A stretch of 64,000 bases of DNA from Candidatus Mycolicibacterium alkanivorans (GTDB lineage: Bacteria; Actinomycetota; Actinomycetes; Mycobacteriales; Mycobacteriaceae): positions 3,224,001 to 3,288,000 of the forward strand of contig NZ_JAIVFL010000001.1 in the NCBI RefSeq assembly GCF_022760805.1. Reading direction: 5' to 3'. Shown here in pieces: positions 48,090 to 58,645 of this stretch; positions within the stretch are counted from its first letter, which is position 1, and the number at the start of each line of letters is the position of its first letter. The position numbers were made by a program, and so were the translations under genes. Under the pieces are notes generated by a model. That model was not told the origin of the DNA and ran no database searches. It saw only the letters and a list, made by a program, of their open reading frames with translations.

Positions 48090-50606
48090 TCAGTGGTCCT
48101 CGTCGGGGTCGTCACCGGAGTCGTCGGATCCCCCACCGCGGATGGCCATCAGGGTGGCTGCCAGTTCGTCGGGCTTGATCAGCACCTCGCGCGCCTTGGA
48201 GCCCTCCGACGGGCCGACGATGCCGCGGGTTTCCATCAGGTCCATCAGGCGCCCGGCCTTGGCGAAGCCCACCCGCAGCTTGCGCTGCAGCATCGAGGTG
48301 GAGCCGAACTGGCTGGACACCACCAGCTCGACGGCCTGGAGGAAGACGTCCATGTCGTCGCCGATGTCCGGGTCGACATCGGTGCGCTCGCCCGAGGGCT
48401 TGGCCGCGGTGACACCCTCGGTGTACTCCGGCTCAGCCTGGTCCTTACAGGCCTGCACGACGGCCTGGATCTCCTCGTCGGTGATGTAGGCGCCCTGCAA
48501 GCGCCGCGGCTTGCTGGCTCCCATCGGCAGGAACAGCCCGTCGCCCATGCCGATGAGCTTCTCGGCGCCCGGCTGGTCGAGGATGACGCGGCTGTCGGTG
48601 AGCGACGAGGTCGCGAACGCCAGCCGGGACGGCACGTTGGTCTTGATCAGGCCGGTGACGACGTCGACCGACGGACGCTGGGTAGCTAGCACCAGGTGAA
48701 TACCTGCGGCGCGGGCCTTCTGGGTGATGCGCACGATGGCGTCCTCGACGTCACGCGGCGCGGTCATCATCAGGTCGGCCAACTCGTCGACGATGGCGAC
48801 GATGTAGGGATACGGCTTGTACACCCGCTGGCTGCCCGGCGGAGTGGTGATCTCCCCGGAGCGCACCTTGGCGTTGAAGTCGTCGATGTGGCGCACCCGG
48901 GAGGCCTGCATGTCCTGGTAGCGCTGTTCCATCTCCTCGACCAGCCACGCCAGCGCTGCCGCAGCCTTCTTCGGCTGGGTGATGATCGGCGTGATCAGGT
49001 GCGGAATGCCTTCATACGGTGTGAGTTCCACCATCTTGGGGTCGATGAGGATCATCCGCACCTCGTCGGGGGTGGCGCGCGCCAGCAGCGAGACCAGCAT
49101 CGAGTTGACGAAGCTCGATTTGCCCGAGCCGGTCGAGCCGGCCACCAGCAGGTGCGGCATCTTGGCCAGGTTGGCCGAGATGAAGTCGCCTTCGATGTCC
49201 TTGCCCAGGCCGATCACCAGTGGATGGTGGTCGCGGCGGGTGGATGGCGCGGTGAGAACGTCGGCCAGGCGCACCATCTCGCGATCGGTGTTGGGCACCT
49301 CGATGCCCACCGCCGACTTGCCCGGGATCGGCGCGAGTATGCGCACGCTCTCGGTGGCCACCGCGTAGGCGATGTTGCGTTGCAGTGCAGTGATCTTCTC
49401 GACCTTCACGCCGGGGCCGAGCTCCACCTCGTAGCGGGTGACGGTCGGGCCCCTGGTGCAGCCGGTGACCGCGGCGTCGACCTTGAACTGCTGCAGGACA
49501 GACGAAATCGCGTCCACCATTTGATCGTTGGCCGCGCTGCGCCGCTTCGGCGGGTCGCCGGCCACCAGCAGCTCCAGCGACGGCAGCGTGTAGGGACCTT
49601 CGATTACCCGATCGAGAACCTTGGTGTCCTGCTTGGGAGTTGGCTTCTTGCGCCGCGCCTTGACCGGCTCGGGAACGGTGGGCGCGTCCTGCTCGAGTGG
49701 GTAGTTGTCATACGGCGTGCCGACGGGTTTCGGGGTGCCCGGCCAGGACGGGGCTTCCTCCTCGCAGGCGCGCGGGTCGTCGTAGTAGCCGTCGGAGAAG
49801 TCCTCGGGCTCTGCCTCGGCGCGGTCCTGTGTCTCGTCATAGTCGTCGTAGTCGTCGTCGTACTCGTCGTCGGCGTACCGAACCCGGGTGCTGAACATCG
49901 AATGCAGGGTGTCGGGCAACTCGCGGATGGTGGTGCCCGACAGCAGCAGCATCCCGAACAGGGCGGCGATGATCAGCAGCGGTGTGGCGATCCACGGGGT
50001 CACGCCGTCGGACAGCGGGCCGCCGATGGCGAAGCCGACGAAGCCCGCGGCGCGCTGACGCGCGGCGGGATCCATCGGCGCCCCGGACCACAGGTGCCAC
50101 AGCCCGAGCACCGGCAGCGCGATCATGGTCGCGCCGAGGATCAGGCGCGGTCGCACCTCGGGGTTGGGTTCGGAACGCATCAGCAGCACGGCGATGACGG
50201 CGAGGATCAGGGGCAGCAGCACCACGGCGCCACCGACGAAGGTCCGCAGCACCGAGTCGATCCAGGCGCCGACCGGGCGGGCGGCGTCGAACCAGGAACT
50301 CGCGGCGGTGACGACGGCGACGGCCAGCAGCCCCAGCGCGATGCCGTCTCGGCGATGGTGCGGCTCGATGTCGCGGGCGCGGCCGACCGAACGCGCCGTG
50401 GAGCCAGCGCCCTTGGCCACCATCAGCCAGGTCGCCCGCGCCGCGCGGCCACTGGCCGAGGCAGCGCTGACCACCGGCGAGGCGGTGCGCTTCTTGGCCG
50501 GCGGCTTCCGACGGGGTGCGGCCGACCTGGAGGCCTTGACCGGCTTCGTGGCACCCTTTGACCTGGTCGTTCGCGCGCCAGAGCGAGCGGCCGTCTTGTT
50601 CGCCAT
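48090..50606 (-). CDS. ftsK: DNA translocase FtsK
   Basis: 838 residues. Septal motor that pumps chromosome ends apart at division. A basic Ala/Lys-rich N-terminus leads to four membrane helices (about residues 80-230), then an acidic linker with Asp/Tyr runs (DDEYDDDYDDYDETQ). The RecA-like motor follows: Walker A VAGSTGSGKSSFVNSM, Walker B YIVAIVDELADLM and DVVTGLIKTNVPSRLAF. The C-terminal winged-helix gamma domain is MLQRKLRVGFAKAGRLMDLME. ATG 50606 is chosen over a start 15 codons upstream because it begins MANKTAARSG. Its stop is 3 bases from the permease pseudogene. Confidence 0.95.
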   Translation of the reverse strand: MANKTAARSGARTTRSKGATKPVKASRSAAPRRKPPAKKRTASPVVSAASASGRAARATWLMVAKGAGSTARSVGRARDIEPHHRRDGIALGLLAVAVVTAASSWFDAARPVGAWIDSVLRTFVGGAVVLLPLILAVIAVLLMRSEPNPEVRPRLILGATMIALPVLGLWHLWSGAPMDPAARQRAAGFVGFAIGGPLSDGVTPWIATPLLIIAALFGMLLLSGTTIRELPDTLHSMFSTRVRYADDEYDDDYDDYDETQDRAEAEPEDFSDGYYDDPRACEEEAPSWPGTPKPVGTPYDNYPLEQDAPTVPEPVKARRKKPTPKQDTKVLDRVIEGPYTLPSLELLVAGDPPKRRSAANDQMVDAISSVLQQFKVDAAVTGCTRGPTVTRYEVELGPGVKVEKITALQRNIAYAVATESVRILAPIPGKSAVGIEVPNTDREMVRLADVLTAPSTRRDHHPLVIGLGKDIEGDFISANLAKMPHLLVAGSTGSGKSSFVNSMLVSLLARATPDEVRMILIDPKMVELTPYEGIPHLITPIITQPKKAAAALAWLVEEMEQRYQDMQASRVRHIDDFNAKVRSGEITTPPGSQRVYKPYPYIVAIVDELADLMMTAPRDVEDAIVRITQKARAAGIHLVLATQRPSVDVVTGLIKTNVPSRLAFATSSLTDSRVILDQPGAEKLIGMGDGLFLPMGASKPRRLQGAYITDEEIQAVVQACKDQAEPEYTEGVTAAKPSGERTDVDPDIGDDMDVFLQAVELVVSSQFGSTSMLQRKLRVGFAKAGRLMDLMETRGIVGPSEGSKAREVLIKPDELAATLMAIRGGGSDDSGDDPDEDH

Positions 50607-50692
50607 GTCCGCAAGGCTAGTCGCAACTACCCCATGTGCACCATCCGCCACACTGGTTCCAGGGTGGCTGTTGCCAACCTGCGACCAAGCGC

Positions 50693-50740
50693 GATTTCGG
50701 CGCGGTTATCGCCGCGCAGCGGCGCAAACCGCGCCGAATC
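50693..50740. repeat. REP-like palindrome, copy 2
   Basis: Arms GATTTCGGCGCGGTT (50693-50707) and AACCGCGCCGAATC (50727-50740) are complementary apart from one extra T. Inside them CGCCGC and GCGGCG (50710-50715, 50719-50724) form a second stem around GCA. It lies between ftsK and the downstream monooxygenase gene, on neither coding sequence, and shares its left arm exactly with the copy at 38507. Confidence 0.7.
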
Positions 50741-50790
50741 CGCAGGCTAATGTAAGCGCGGTCACACACATTTTCAGCGAGGAGTTCCGC

Positions 50791-51105
50791 ATGCCCGTCG
50801 TCGTCGTTGCCAGCTTCACCGCCAAGCCAGAGTCGGTCGACAGCGTGCGCAAGTCCTGCAAGAAGGCCATCGCCGCCGTTCACGACGAGCCGGGCTGCCA
50901 GCTGTACTCCCTGCACGAGGCCGACCGCACCTTCGTCTTCGTCGAGCAGTGGGCCGATGCCGACGCGCTGAAGACCCACAGCACCGCACCGGGTGTCACC
51001 ACGCTGTTCGCCGAGATCGGCGAGCACCTCGACGGCGCGCCGGACATCAAGATGCTCACGCCCATCGTCGCCGGCGACCCGGCCAAGGGTCAGCTGCGGG
51101 CCTGA
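50791..51105 (+). CDS. antibiotic biosynthesis monooxygenase (ABM) domain protein (Rv2749-like)
   Basis: 104 residues, one ferredoxin-like ABM domain: VVVVASFTAKPESVDSVRK, EPGCQLYSLHEADRTFVFVEQW and APGVTTLFAEIGEHLDG. Such proteins act as small cofactor-free oxygenases or haem/quinone-binding proteins; the substrate here is unknown. A GAGGAG site lies 7 bases before the ATG. It precedes the decayed dmm locus but is clearly intact and conserved in H37Rv. Confidence 0.85.
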   Translation: MPVVVVASFTAKPESVDSVRKSCKKAIAAVHDEPGCQLYSLHEADRTFVFVEQWADADALKTHSTAPGVTTLFAEIGEHLDGAPDIKMLTPIVAGDPAKGQLRA

Positions 51106-51138
51106 CGGGCTCGCGAGCCAGAACGCGAGGGCACCGTC

Positions 51139-51452
51139 GTGGGACAACTCACCAGCGTCCCACCCTGGGCGGTGGCTGCGCTGCGGCCGCCGGGCCGACC
51201 TGACCGGGCGGCACTGGACGGTGCTGGCCATCGGTCGGTGATGACGAGCTGACAGTGGCCAGTACCGAGGTGGGCATCCGCGAGATCTTCTGCGCCCATT
51301 GCCGAACCACGACAACGGCGCGCGTGGAACTCACCGGGACGCTGCCCTGCCCCGGCTGCGGCCGCGAGCTGTACGTCTACTACGACGTGTCGCGGCGGCT
51401 CGGTGCTCATCTGGGGTTCGCGATGCATGCCGATCACCGGGCGGCTCCGTGA
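51139..51452 (+). pseudogene. dimethylamine monooxygenase DmmA-like subunit, remnant
   Basis: The C-terminal domain is intact in one frame: EVGIREIFCAHCRTTTTAR, then CPGCGRELYVYYDVSRRL, a zinc-ribbon-type DmmA C-terminal domain. The N-terminal part survives only as pieces in two other frames: TSVPPWAV from a GTG at 51139 and DLTGRHWTVLAIG at about 51200, and the region normally between them and the ribbon is missing. The piece DELTVASTEVG joins directly, showing an internal deletion. Stop overlaps the next start as GTGA. Confidence 0.6.
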
Positions 51453-52285
51453 GCGCGCTGAGCCTGCAGGTCGTCGCCGTCAACGACTCCGTGGCCGGCA
51501 TCCGGACACTGACCCTGGCCCGCCCCGGACCGCGGCCCGCTGCCGTCGTTCACCCCGGGCAGCCACCTCGTCATCGAGTGCGGCTGCGGCGCCAACGCCT
51601 ATTCGCTGACCGGGGACACTGTTGCGGTTCGCGAGCCGCGCAGCGCGTTCGCCCCGGTGCTGCGCGCCACCCGGCATCTGCTGATCGCCGCCGGGATCGG
51701 AATCACCCCGATGGTGTCGCACCTGCGCAGCGCGCACCGCTGGGGCCGCGACGTGCAACTGCTCTACATTCATCGCGAGGGCCGCGGCGCCTACGTCGAG
51801 CAGATCAAAGCGCTGACCGACCACGCCCGGTTCTTCACCGACCGCGCCCCGTTCGTCGCCGAGCTGGCTGCGACGCTGGCCGACTCGCCGTTCGGCACCC
51901 ACGCCTACATCTGCGGGCCGGGGGCGTTCATCGACGACGTGGTCGCCCTGGCCACCGAATTCGGCTGGCCGCCGAGAGCCGAATGCACGTCGAGCACTTC
52001 GGCGGTGAGCTGGCCCCCGGCGAGCCATTCGAGGTCGAGTTGGCGAGCAGTGGACGGACTTTCGTGGTCGACTCGGGCGTCTCCCTGTTGGAGGAGCTCG
52101 AGGCGCACGGACTGGCGGTGCCGAGCATGTGCCGTCAGGGGGTGTGCGGCGAATGCCGGGTACCCGTGCGCTCGGGAGCGCTGCAGCACCGGGACCTGTA
52201 CCTGGGCCAAGATGAGCGGGAGGCGGGCGATGCGATGATGGCGTGCGTATCTCGCGCCCACGGACGCCTGGAGTTGGGGCTGTGA
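51449..52285 (+). pseudogene. ferredoxin-type oxidoreductase (dmm reductase subunit), frameshifted
   Basis: A phthalate-dioxygenase-reductase-like protein is recoverable from three segments. Residues VVAVNDSVAGIRTLTLARP are in the first frame; LPSFTPGSHLVIECG through RHLLIAAGIGITPMVSHLR and HAYICGPGAFIDDV are in another; MHVEHFGGELAPGEPF and the 2Fe-2S domain (CRQGVCGECRVPV and a later MMACVSRA) return to the first. Frame changes occur near 51538 and 51978, the latter compatible with one lost G. Between YSLTGD and TVAVREPRS about 35 family residues appear deleted. Not functional as it stands. Confidence 0.8.
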
Positions 52286-53157
52286 GCGCTCCCGAGTTGC
52301 TGGCATCGTTCCCATTCCCGTACACCGCTGACGAATACCGGTACAGCACCAACCTCGAACCGGCGCGCACGACGGTGCGCACGCCGACCGGACAGTGGGG
52401 CCAGGCGGTCCTGCACATCGACTGCGAATACACCCATGTCCCTGACCCGCGAGGGGGACGTCTGGCACTGGCGCAACGAACTACTCGGTCTGACACAGGA
52501 TTTCGTGCTCGGTGACGAATCCAGCTTGCCTGCGACCCGCTGGCCTACATCGCCGGGCAAGTGCAGGACGACATCGTCCTGCACGACCAGCGCGACGGTG
52601 ACCTGTTCGCCGACGCCGGGGTGGTCACCTTCGCCGCGGGCTGGTCCTTCGGGTTCGACGTCGGCATGACGTTCCTGGAGATCCACGGCCCGGTACCGCG
52701 CCTGCGCGGGTCCGGGGTGATCACCCGCGCGCGCGAGTTCCTGATGCGGTTGCAGCCCAACCAGATCTACCGGCGCACCAACTGGTCTATGACGATCGGG
52801 CGCACCCTTGACGTGTCCACCGAGACACTGCCGGAACGGCTGCCCGACGGCGTTGAGCTCGACGCCGTCGACGACGAGACGTTCGGCCGGCTTGTGCATC
52901 TGCGGGTGGAGATCCAGCATCTGATCCGGCTGGCCGAATCCGGAGCGATCTGCTTTCTGATCCGCAGCTACATGCTGCCGCTGGCCGATATCGCCACCGT
53001 CGAAAAGTGGCGGGTGCGGACCGCCTCGATACTGGCCGAGCTGCCCGAGGACATCGCCGACTACAAGGGCATCAGCGCCTACCGCGACCGCGCGGTGTCG
53101 TGGTTGGGGTCGCGTGGGCCGTCCCCACATCCGCGAGCAGACGGAAATGTACCGTGA
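52282..53157 (+). pseudogene. haem-dependent oxidative N-demethylase (DUF3445), frameshifted
   Basis: The first segment SFPFPYTADEYRYSTNLEP is in one frame up to about 52432; LTREGDVWHWRNELLGLTQ and FVLGDESSLP are in a second; from about 52530 LACDPLAYIAGQVQDDIVLH onward the frame returns and runs to a normal end with ICFLIRSYMLPLADIATVEKW and ADYKGISAYRDRAVSWLG. A stretch normally between the first and second segment appears lost. DUF3445 proteins are the haem subunit of N-demethylases that act on dimethylamine or dimethylglycine-like substrates. The GTG overlaps the reductase stop, so the operon once was intact. Confidence 0.8.
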
Positions 53158-53199
53158 CACGCCGCAGTTCGGGGGCCTTTGCGTCTGCTCGGCGAATGT

Positions 53200-54879
53200 C
53201 TAGATCTCGATGACCGTCGGCACGATCATCGGCTGGCGTCGGTAGGTCTCCCCTACCCACTTGCCGACCGTGCGACGCACCGCCTGTGCGATGCGCACCG
53301 TATCGGTGACGTTGTCGCCGGCCAGCTTCTCCAATTCGGCCTCCACCTTGCGGACCGCGGGCTCCAGCGCCTTGGGGTCTTCGGAGAATCCACGCGCGTG
53401 CAGGTGCGGCGGCGCCGCCGGACGCCCGGTTCCGCGGCGCAGCACCACGGTGATCGCCACGAAACCCGCACTGAGCATCAACCGTTCGCCCAGGGTGGAC
53501 TCGCCCACATCGCCGGTGATCAGGCCGTCGACGAACATCTTGCCCACCGGCACGGCGCCGGCGATGCTGGCGACGCCGTTGGCCAGATCCACGCTGACCC
53601 CGTTCTCGCCCAGGACGATCCGGTCTTCGGGGACGCCGGTGCCGGCGGCCAGCTTGGCGTTGGCTCTCAGCATGCGCCAGGTGCCGTGCACCGGCATCAC
53701 GTTGCGCGGGCGAACCGCGTTGTAGAGGAACAACAGCTCACCGGAGTAGGCGTGACCCGAAACATGTACGCGCACTTGCTGATTGGTCACCACCCTGGCA
53801 CCGATTTTGGCCAGCGCGTCCATCACACCGAACACCGCCTCCTCGTTGCCGGGGATCAGCGACGAGGACAGGATGATCAGGTCGTCGGAGGTGATGGTGA
53901 TGCTTCGGTGCTCGCCGCGCGACATCCGGGACAGCGCCGCCATCGGCTCGCCCTGGGTGCCGGTCGTGATCAACACAACCTGCTCGGGCGGCATCTCCTC
54001 GGCGACGGCGATATCGACGACGTCGCGGTCATCAACGCGCAGGAAGCCGAGTTCCTTGGCGATGCCCATGTTGCGAACCATCGACCGACCGACGAAGGAC
54101 ACCCGCCGGCCCAGTGCCACCGCGGCGTCGATGATCTGTTGCACGCGGTCGACGTTGGAGGCGAAGCAGGCGACGATCACCCGGCGGCTGTCGGCGCCGC
54201 GCATCAGCCGGTGCAGGGTCGGCCCGATTTCGCTCTCCGAGGGCCCCACGCCGGGGATCTCGGAATTGGTGGAGTCGCACAGAAACAGGTCGACGCCGGC
54301 GTCACCGAGGCGCGACATCCCCGGCAGGTCGGTGGGCCGGCCGTCCAGCGGAAGCTGGTCGAGCTTGATGTCGCCGGTGTGCAGTACGGTTCCGGCGCCG
54401 GTGCGGACGGCGATGGCCAGCGCGTCGGGAATCGAGTGGTTCACGGCGAAGTACTGGCATTCGAAGACGCCGTGGGTACTGCGGGTGCCCTCGCAGACCT
54501 CGACGAGGACTGGATTGATCCGGTGCTCACGGCATTTCGCGGCGACCAGGGCGAGGGTGAACTTCGAGCCCACCACCGGGATGTCGGCGCGCAACTTGAG
54601 CAGGAACGGGATCGCGCCGATGTGGTCCTCGTGGGCATGGGTGAGCAGCAGGGCCTCGACGTCGTCGAGCCGGTGCTCGATGTGGCGCAGGTCGGGCAGA
54701 ATCAGGTCGACGCCGGGCTCGTCATGCGTCGGAAACAGCACACCGCAGTCGATGATGAGCAGACGACCGAGATGCTCGAAAACCATCATGTTGCGGCCGA
54801 TTTCCCCGACACCGCCGAGCGGGGTGACGCGCAGGGCACCGGGTGCCAGCGGACCGGGAGTTCTGAGTTCTTCGTTCAC
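53200..54879 (-). CDS. rnj: ribonuclease J
   Basis: 559 residues. Metallo-beta-lactamase-fold RNase with endo- and 5'-exonuclease activity in rRNA and mRNA processing. Metal motif LLTHAHEDHIGAIPFLL, further ligands in NHSIPDALAIA, HTGDIKLDQLP and HVSGHAYSGELLFL, beta-CASP motif FASNVDRVQQIID. The C-terminal dimerisation domain ends RRQPMIVPTVIEI. The GTG at 54879 is 7 bases after the dapA stop and gives the family N-terminus. A long open frame on the opposite strand is a shadow. Confidence 0.95.
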   Translation of the reverse strand: MNEELRTPGPLAPGALRVTPLGGVGEIGRNMMVFEHLGRLLIIDCGVLFPTHDEPGVDLILPDLRHIEHRLDDVEALLLTHAHEDHIGAIPFLLKLRADIPVVGSKFTLALVAAKCREHRINPVLVEVCEGTRSTHGVFECQYFAVNHSIPDALAIAVRTGAGTVLHTGDIKLDQLPLDGRPTDLPGMSRLGDAGVDLFLCDSTNSEIPGVGPSESEIGPTLHRLMRGADSRRVIVACFASNVDRVQQIIDAAVALGRRVSFVGRSMVRNMGIAKELGFLRVDDRDVVDIAVAEEMPPEQVVLITTGTQGEPMAALSRMSRGEHRSITITSDDLIILSSSLIPGNEEAVFGVMDALAKIGARVVTNQQVRVHVSGHAYSGELLFLYNAVRPRNVMPVHGTWRMLRANAKLAAGTGVPEDRIVLGENGVSVDLANGVASIAGAVPVGKMFVDGLITGDVGESTLGERLMLSAGFVAITVVLRRGTGRPAAPPHLHARGFSEDPKALEPAVRKVEAELEKLAGDNVTDTVRIAQAVRRTVGKWVGETYRRQPMIVPTVIEI

Positions 54880-54886
54880 GACGAAC

Positions 54887-55798
<912 letters not shown>

Positions 55799-55812
55799 TT
55801 ACCCGCTGGGCC

Positions 55813-56562
55813 TCAATCCTCAGTCGCCAGCGGCGAGGTTGCCACCTCGGTGCCGTCGGCGAGCTCGGCGATCTCGAAATCGGCGAACACCGCCGGCGCC
55901 ACGCGCGCCAGCTGGCGAAGGCAGGCGATTGCCAGGCGGCGGATCTCGACGTCGGCGTGCTCGCTGGCGCGCATGGCGATGAAGTGCCGCCAGGCGCGGT
56001 AGTTACCGGTGACGACGATGCGGGTTTCGGTGTCGTTGGGCAGGACGGCACGGGCGGCTTGGCGGGCCTGCTTGCGGCGCAGCACTCCCGGCGTGTCGGC
56101 GAACTTGGCTTCCAGTTTGGCCAGTAGTTCGACATAGGCGGCGCGGCTGGCGTCGGCCGCTGCCAGCAGGATCTGCTGCAGTTCTGGTTCGTCCTCCAAC
56201 CCGGGCGGGATGACGACCTGAGCCTCATTCTCGGGCACGTAGCGCTGGGAGAGTTGCGAGTAGCTCAGGTGACGGTGGCGGATCAGTTCGTGGGTGCACG
56301 AGCGGGAGATGCCGGTGATGTAGAACGACACCGAGGCGTGCTCGAGCACCGAGAAGTGGCCGACGTCGATGATGTGCTTGAGGTAGGCGGCGTTGGTGGC
56401 GGTGCGCGGGTTGGGCTTGGACCAGCTCTGGTAACAGGCGCGGCCGGCGAACTCCAGCAGCGCTTCGCCGCCGTCGGCGTCGGTGCTCCAAGGGACGTCG
56501 GCAGGGGCCGAGAACTCGGTCTTGGCGATCAGTTGCACGCGCAGCGGCGCAGTCTCGGCCAC
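55813..56562 (-). CDS. thyX: flavin-dependent thymidylate synthase
   Basis: 249 residues. Makes dTMP using FAD and NADPH, releasing tetrahydrofolate. The ThyX signature RHR-x7-S occupies residues 95-105 ([11 protein letters not shown]) with Arg107 following, at the same numbers as in the M. tuberculosis enzyme. Other conserved stretches are [16 protein letters not shown] and [17 protein letters not shown]. The GTG start at 56562 gives [11 protein letters not shown] classical ThyA is encoded 2 kb away. Confidence 0.96.
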   Translation of the reverse strand: MAETAPLRVQLIAKTEFSAPADVPWSTDADGGEALLEFAGRACYQSWSKPNPRTATNAAYLKHIIDVGHFSVLEHASVSFYITGISRSCTHELIRHRHLSYSQLSQRYVPENEAQVVIPPGLEDEPELQQILLAAADASRAAYVELLAKLEAKFADTPGVLRRKQARQAARAVLPNDTETRIVVTGNYRAWRHFIAMRASEHADVEIRRLAIACLRQLARVAPAVFADFEIAELADGTEVATSPLATED

Positions 56563-56634
56563 GGGAGAACAGTAGCGCCGGTGCGGTGTTGTCAGTGAAC
56601 TGACAGGCGCGCACGACGCTCCTAGAATCGGGCC

Positions 56635-56907
56635 ATGTCCACGCTCGCCGATCTCGAAGCTCGCGTCGCCGCGCTCGAGGCGTCGCAGGCCGATTACCGA
56701 GCCGTACTCGCTGCGGTCAACGCACTTGGGGCCAATCAGCGTGATCAGGCGGAGCGGTTGGGGCGGGTGGACAACCACCTGGACAAGGTGGATCATCGAC
56801 TGACGAGTGTCGAATCCAAGCTCGACGACACCAATACCCGGGTCCGTTCGTTGGAGGACACCACCAGCGAGATCAAGGAACTCCTCATCCGCGCGCTCGG
56901 CCGCTAA
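56635..56907 (+). CDS. small coiled-coil protein, unrecognised
   Basis: 90 residues: [20 protein letters not shown], then heptad-patterned helices ([36 protein letters not shown]) to a short end, LLIRALGR. It is almost wholly predicted coiled coil without Cys, Trp or membrane segments, so it probably makes a rod or trimer. I do not recognise the family; it vaguely recalls short coiled-coil accessory proteins. It is convergent with alkX, the stop overlapping by 4 bases, and has its own ATG 72 bases from the divergent thyX. Confidence 0.65.
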   Translation: MSTLADLEARVAALEASQADYRAVLAAVNALGANQRDQAERLGRVDNHLDKVDHRLTSVESKLDDTNTRVRSLEDTTSEIKELLIRALGR

Positions 56908-58112
56908 ACGCAGTGCGACAGCTGAGGAGCCAGCTCGCCGCGGCTACCGACTGTCACCGCCGACAAACCCAGCCAGCCCGCCATCGTCTGCAATTCGGCG
57001 GCCAGCGCCGGGGCCACCCGCGCCAAATCCTGTCCCGGTTCAGCGAACGCCCCGACGACGTGCAGCACGCCCGCGGTGCGGTCGGCCTTGAGATCCACCC
57101 GGCCCACCAGCCGCCCGTCGAGCAGGAACGGCCACACGTAGTAGCCGAACTTGCGCTTGACCGCCGGGGTGTAGATCTCGATGCGGTACTCGAAGCCGAA
57201 CAGCCGCTCCACGCGGGGCCGGAAGAAGATCAGCGGGTCGAACGGGCACAGCAGGGCCGTCCCGCGGTCCCGCCGCGGCACCGTCGAGCCGGCCCGCAGG
57301 TAGGCCGGCGCAGACCAGCCGGCCACCTCGACGCGCTCCAACTCCCCCGCGGGGACCAACTCGGCCAGCGCGGGCTTGATCTGTTCGGCGCGCAGCCGGA
57401 AGTAGTCGCGGATGTCGGCCTCGGTACCCACGCCCAGGGCACCGGCCGCACGCAGCGTCAGCTCGCGAAGGGCTTGCGCGTCGTCGACCTCGCGGGCCAG
57501 GACGTCGGCCGGCAGCACCCGCTCGGTGAGGTCGTAGTGGCGGGCGAAGCCGACCCGGTGCGCCGTCGTCAGCACCCCCGAGGCGAACAGCGCCTCGGCC
57601 ACCCACTTGGTCTCGCTGCGGTCCCACCACGGACCGTTGCGGCCGGGCGGTTCGGCCTCCAGGTGGGCCTCGATCTGCCCGGCGGTGCTGGGCCCGAGTT
57701 CGGCGACGGCGGCGACGATGTCCTCGGCCAGCCGGGCGTTCTTCTTGACGATCTCGGTGCCCCACCGGCCGTGCACGTACTCACGCATCCGCCAGCGCAG
57801 CAGGGGCCAGTCCTCGATGGCCATCAGCGCAGCCTCGTGCGCCCAGTACTCCACCAGCAGCCGCGGTGAGCGGGCGGTGTGGCTCCACGCCGCCCCGTCG
57901 AGCACGTCGCGGTCGTACGGGCCCAGCCGACTGAAGACCGGCGCGTAGTGCGCGCGGACAGCCACCGACACCGAGTCGAGCTGCAACACCTGAATACGTC
58001 CGATGAGCCGGCGCAGGTGCGCGCGGGTGACCGGCCCGCTTGGCCTCGGCTCGGCCAGACCCTGGGCGGCCACCGCGACCCGGCGCGCCTGGTCGGCGGT
58101 CAGCCGGGTCAT
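56904..58112 (-). CDS. alkX: AlkX/YcaQ-type interstrand-crosslink DNA glycosylase
   Basis: 402 residues, HTH_42/winged-helix glycosylase family. The signature QLD at residues 44-46 ([18 protein letters not shown]) marks the AlkX/YcaQ subtype, which uses Gln-x-Asp; the AlkZ subtype has Gln-x-Gln. Later winged-helix segments are [16 protein letters not shown] and [16 protein letters not shown], and the beta-barrel part holds [21 protein letters not shown]. It removes alkylated or crosslinked bases. The ATG overlaps the dfrA stop as ATGA, so it is coupled to dfrA and thyA. Confidence 0.8.
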   Translation of the reverse strand: MTRLTADQARRVAVAAQGLAEPRPSGPVTRAHLRRLIGRIQVLQLDSVSVAVRAHYAPVFSRLGPYDRDVLDGAAWSHTARSPRLLVEYWAHEAALMAIEDWPLLRWRMREYVHGRWGTEIVKKNARLAEDIVAAVAELGPSTAGQIEAHLEAEPPGRNGPWWDRSETKWVAEALFASGVLTTAHRVGFARHYDLTERVLPADVLAREVDDAQALRELTLRAAGALGVGTEADIRDYFRLRAEQIKPALAELVPAGELERVEVAGWSAPAYLRAGSTVPRRDRGTALLCPFDPLIFFRPRVERLFGFEYRIEIYTPAVKRKFGYYVWPFLLDGRLVGRVDLKADRTAGVLHVVGAFAEPGQDLARVAPALAAELQTMAGWLGLSAVTVGSRGELAPQLSHCV

Positions 58113-58591
58113 GCCCGTAGGTAGCTGTGGAACCGGAAGCGCAGACCCGAACTGCTGGTCTGCCAGTCCCCCGACGTGCCGACCCACGATTCGTCGAGCA
58201 TCGGGGCCAGGGCGTCGTCGTCCTCCAGCCGCAGGTCGGTCTCGACCTCGGTCACCTCGCAGCGGGTCGCCGACGGCAAGGCCAGGTGATAGATCTCCGA
58301 CCCGCCGATCACCCAGGTGTCGTCATCGGTGGGCGCGGCGTCGAGGTCGCCCACCACCGTCGCTCCATGTGCCATGTAGTCAGGTTGCCGGGTCAGTACG
58401 ACATTTCTGCGTCCCGGCAGCGGGCGCACCTTCGCGGGCAGTGACTCCCAGGTGCGACGGCCCATCACCACGGTGTGGCCCATCGTCACGTCCTTGAAGC
58501 GGGCGAGATCCTCGGGCAGGTGCCACGGGATGCCCCCGTCCCGACCGATGACCCCCGAAGTCGACTGCGCCCAGATCAGGCCAAGGCCCAT
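58109..58591 (-). CDS. dfrA: dihydrofolate reductase
   Basis: 160 residues. Reduces dihydrofolate, the by-product of ThyA, to tetrahydrofolate. N-terminal [30 protein letters not shown] with the conserved Trp and Asp, the NADPH loop [12 protein letters not shown] and [14 protein letters not shown] 58591 is chosen; a longer open frame upstream lacks resemblance. Second gene of a thyA-dfrA-alkX operon. Confidence 0.95.
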   Translation of the reverse strand: MGLGLIWAQSTSGVIGRDGGIPWHLPEDLARFKDVTMGHTVVMGRRTWESLPAKVRPLPGRRNVVLTRQPDYMAHGATVVGDLDAAPTDDDTWVIGGSEIYHLALPSATRCEVTEVETDLRLEDDDALAPMLDESWVGTSGDWQTSSSGLRFRFHSYLRA

Positions 58592-58645
58592 TCGCTCGCT
58601 CCTCCGCCCTGCTCGTTCCTCGCACCGCATCGTCGACTCGCGTCG

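Noticed and set aside
51139..53157. Sequencing errors as the cause of the dmm frameshifts
   Set aside because: More than four indels plus internal losses are confined to this 2-kb operon while tens of kilobases around it read cleanly; real decay is more likely, though raw reads would settle it.
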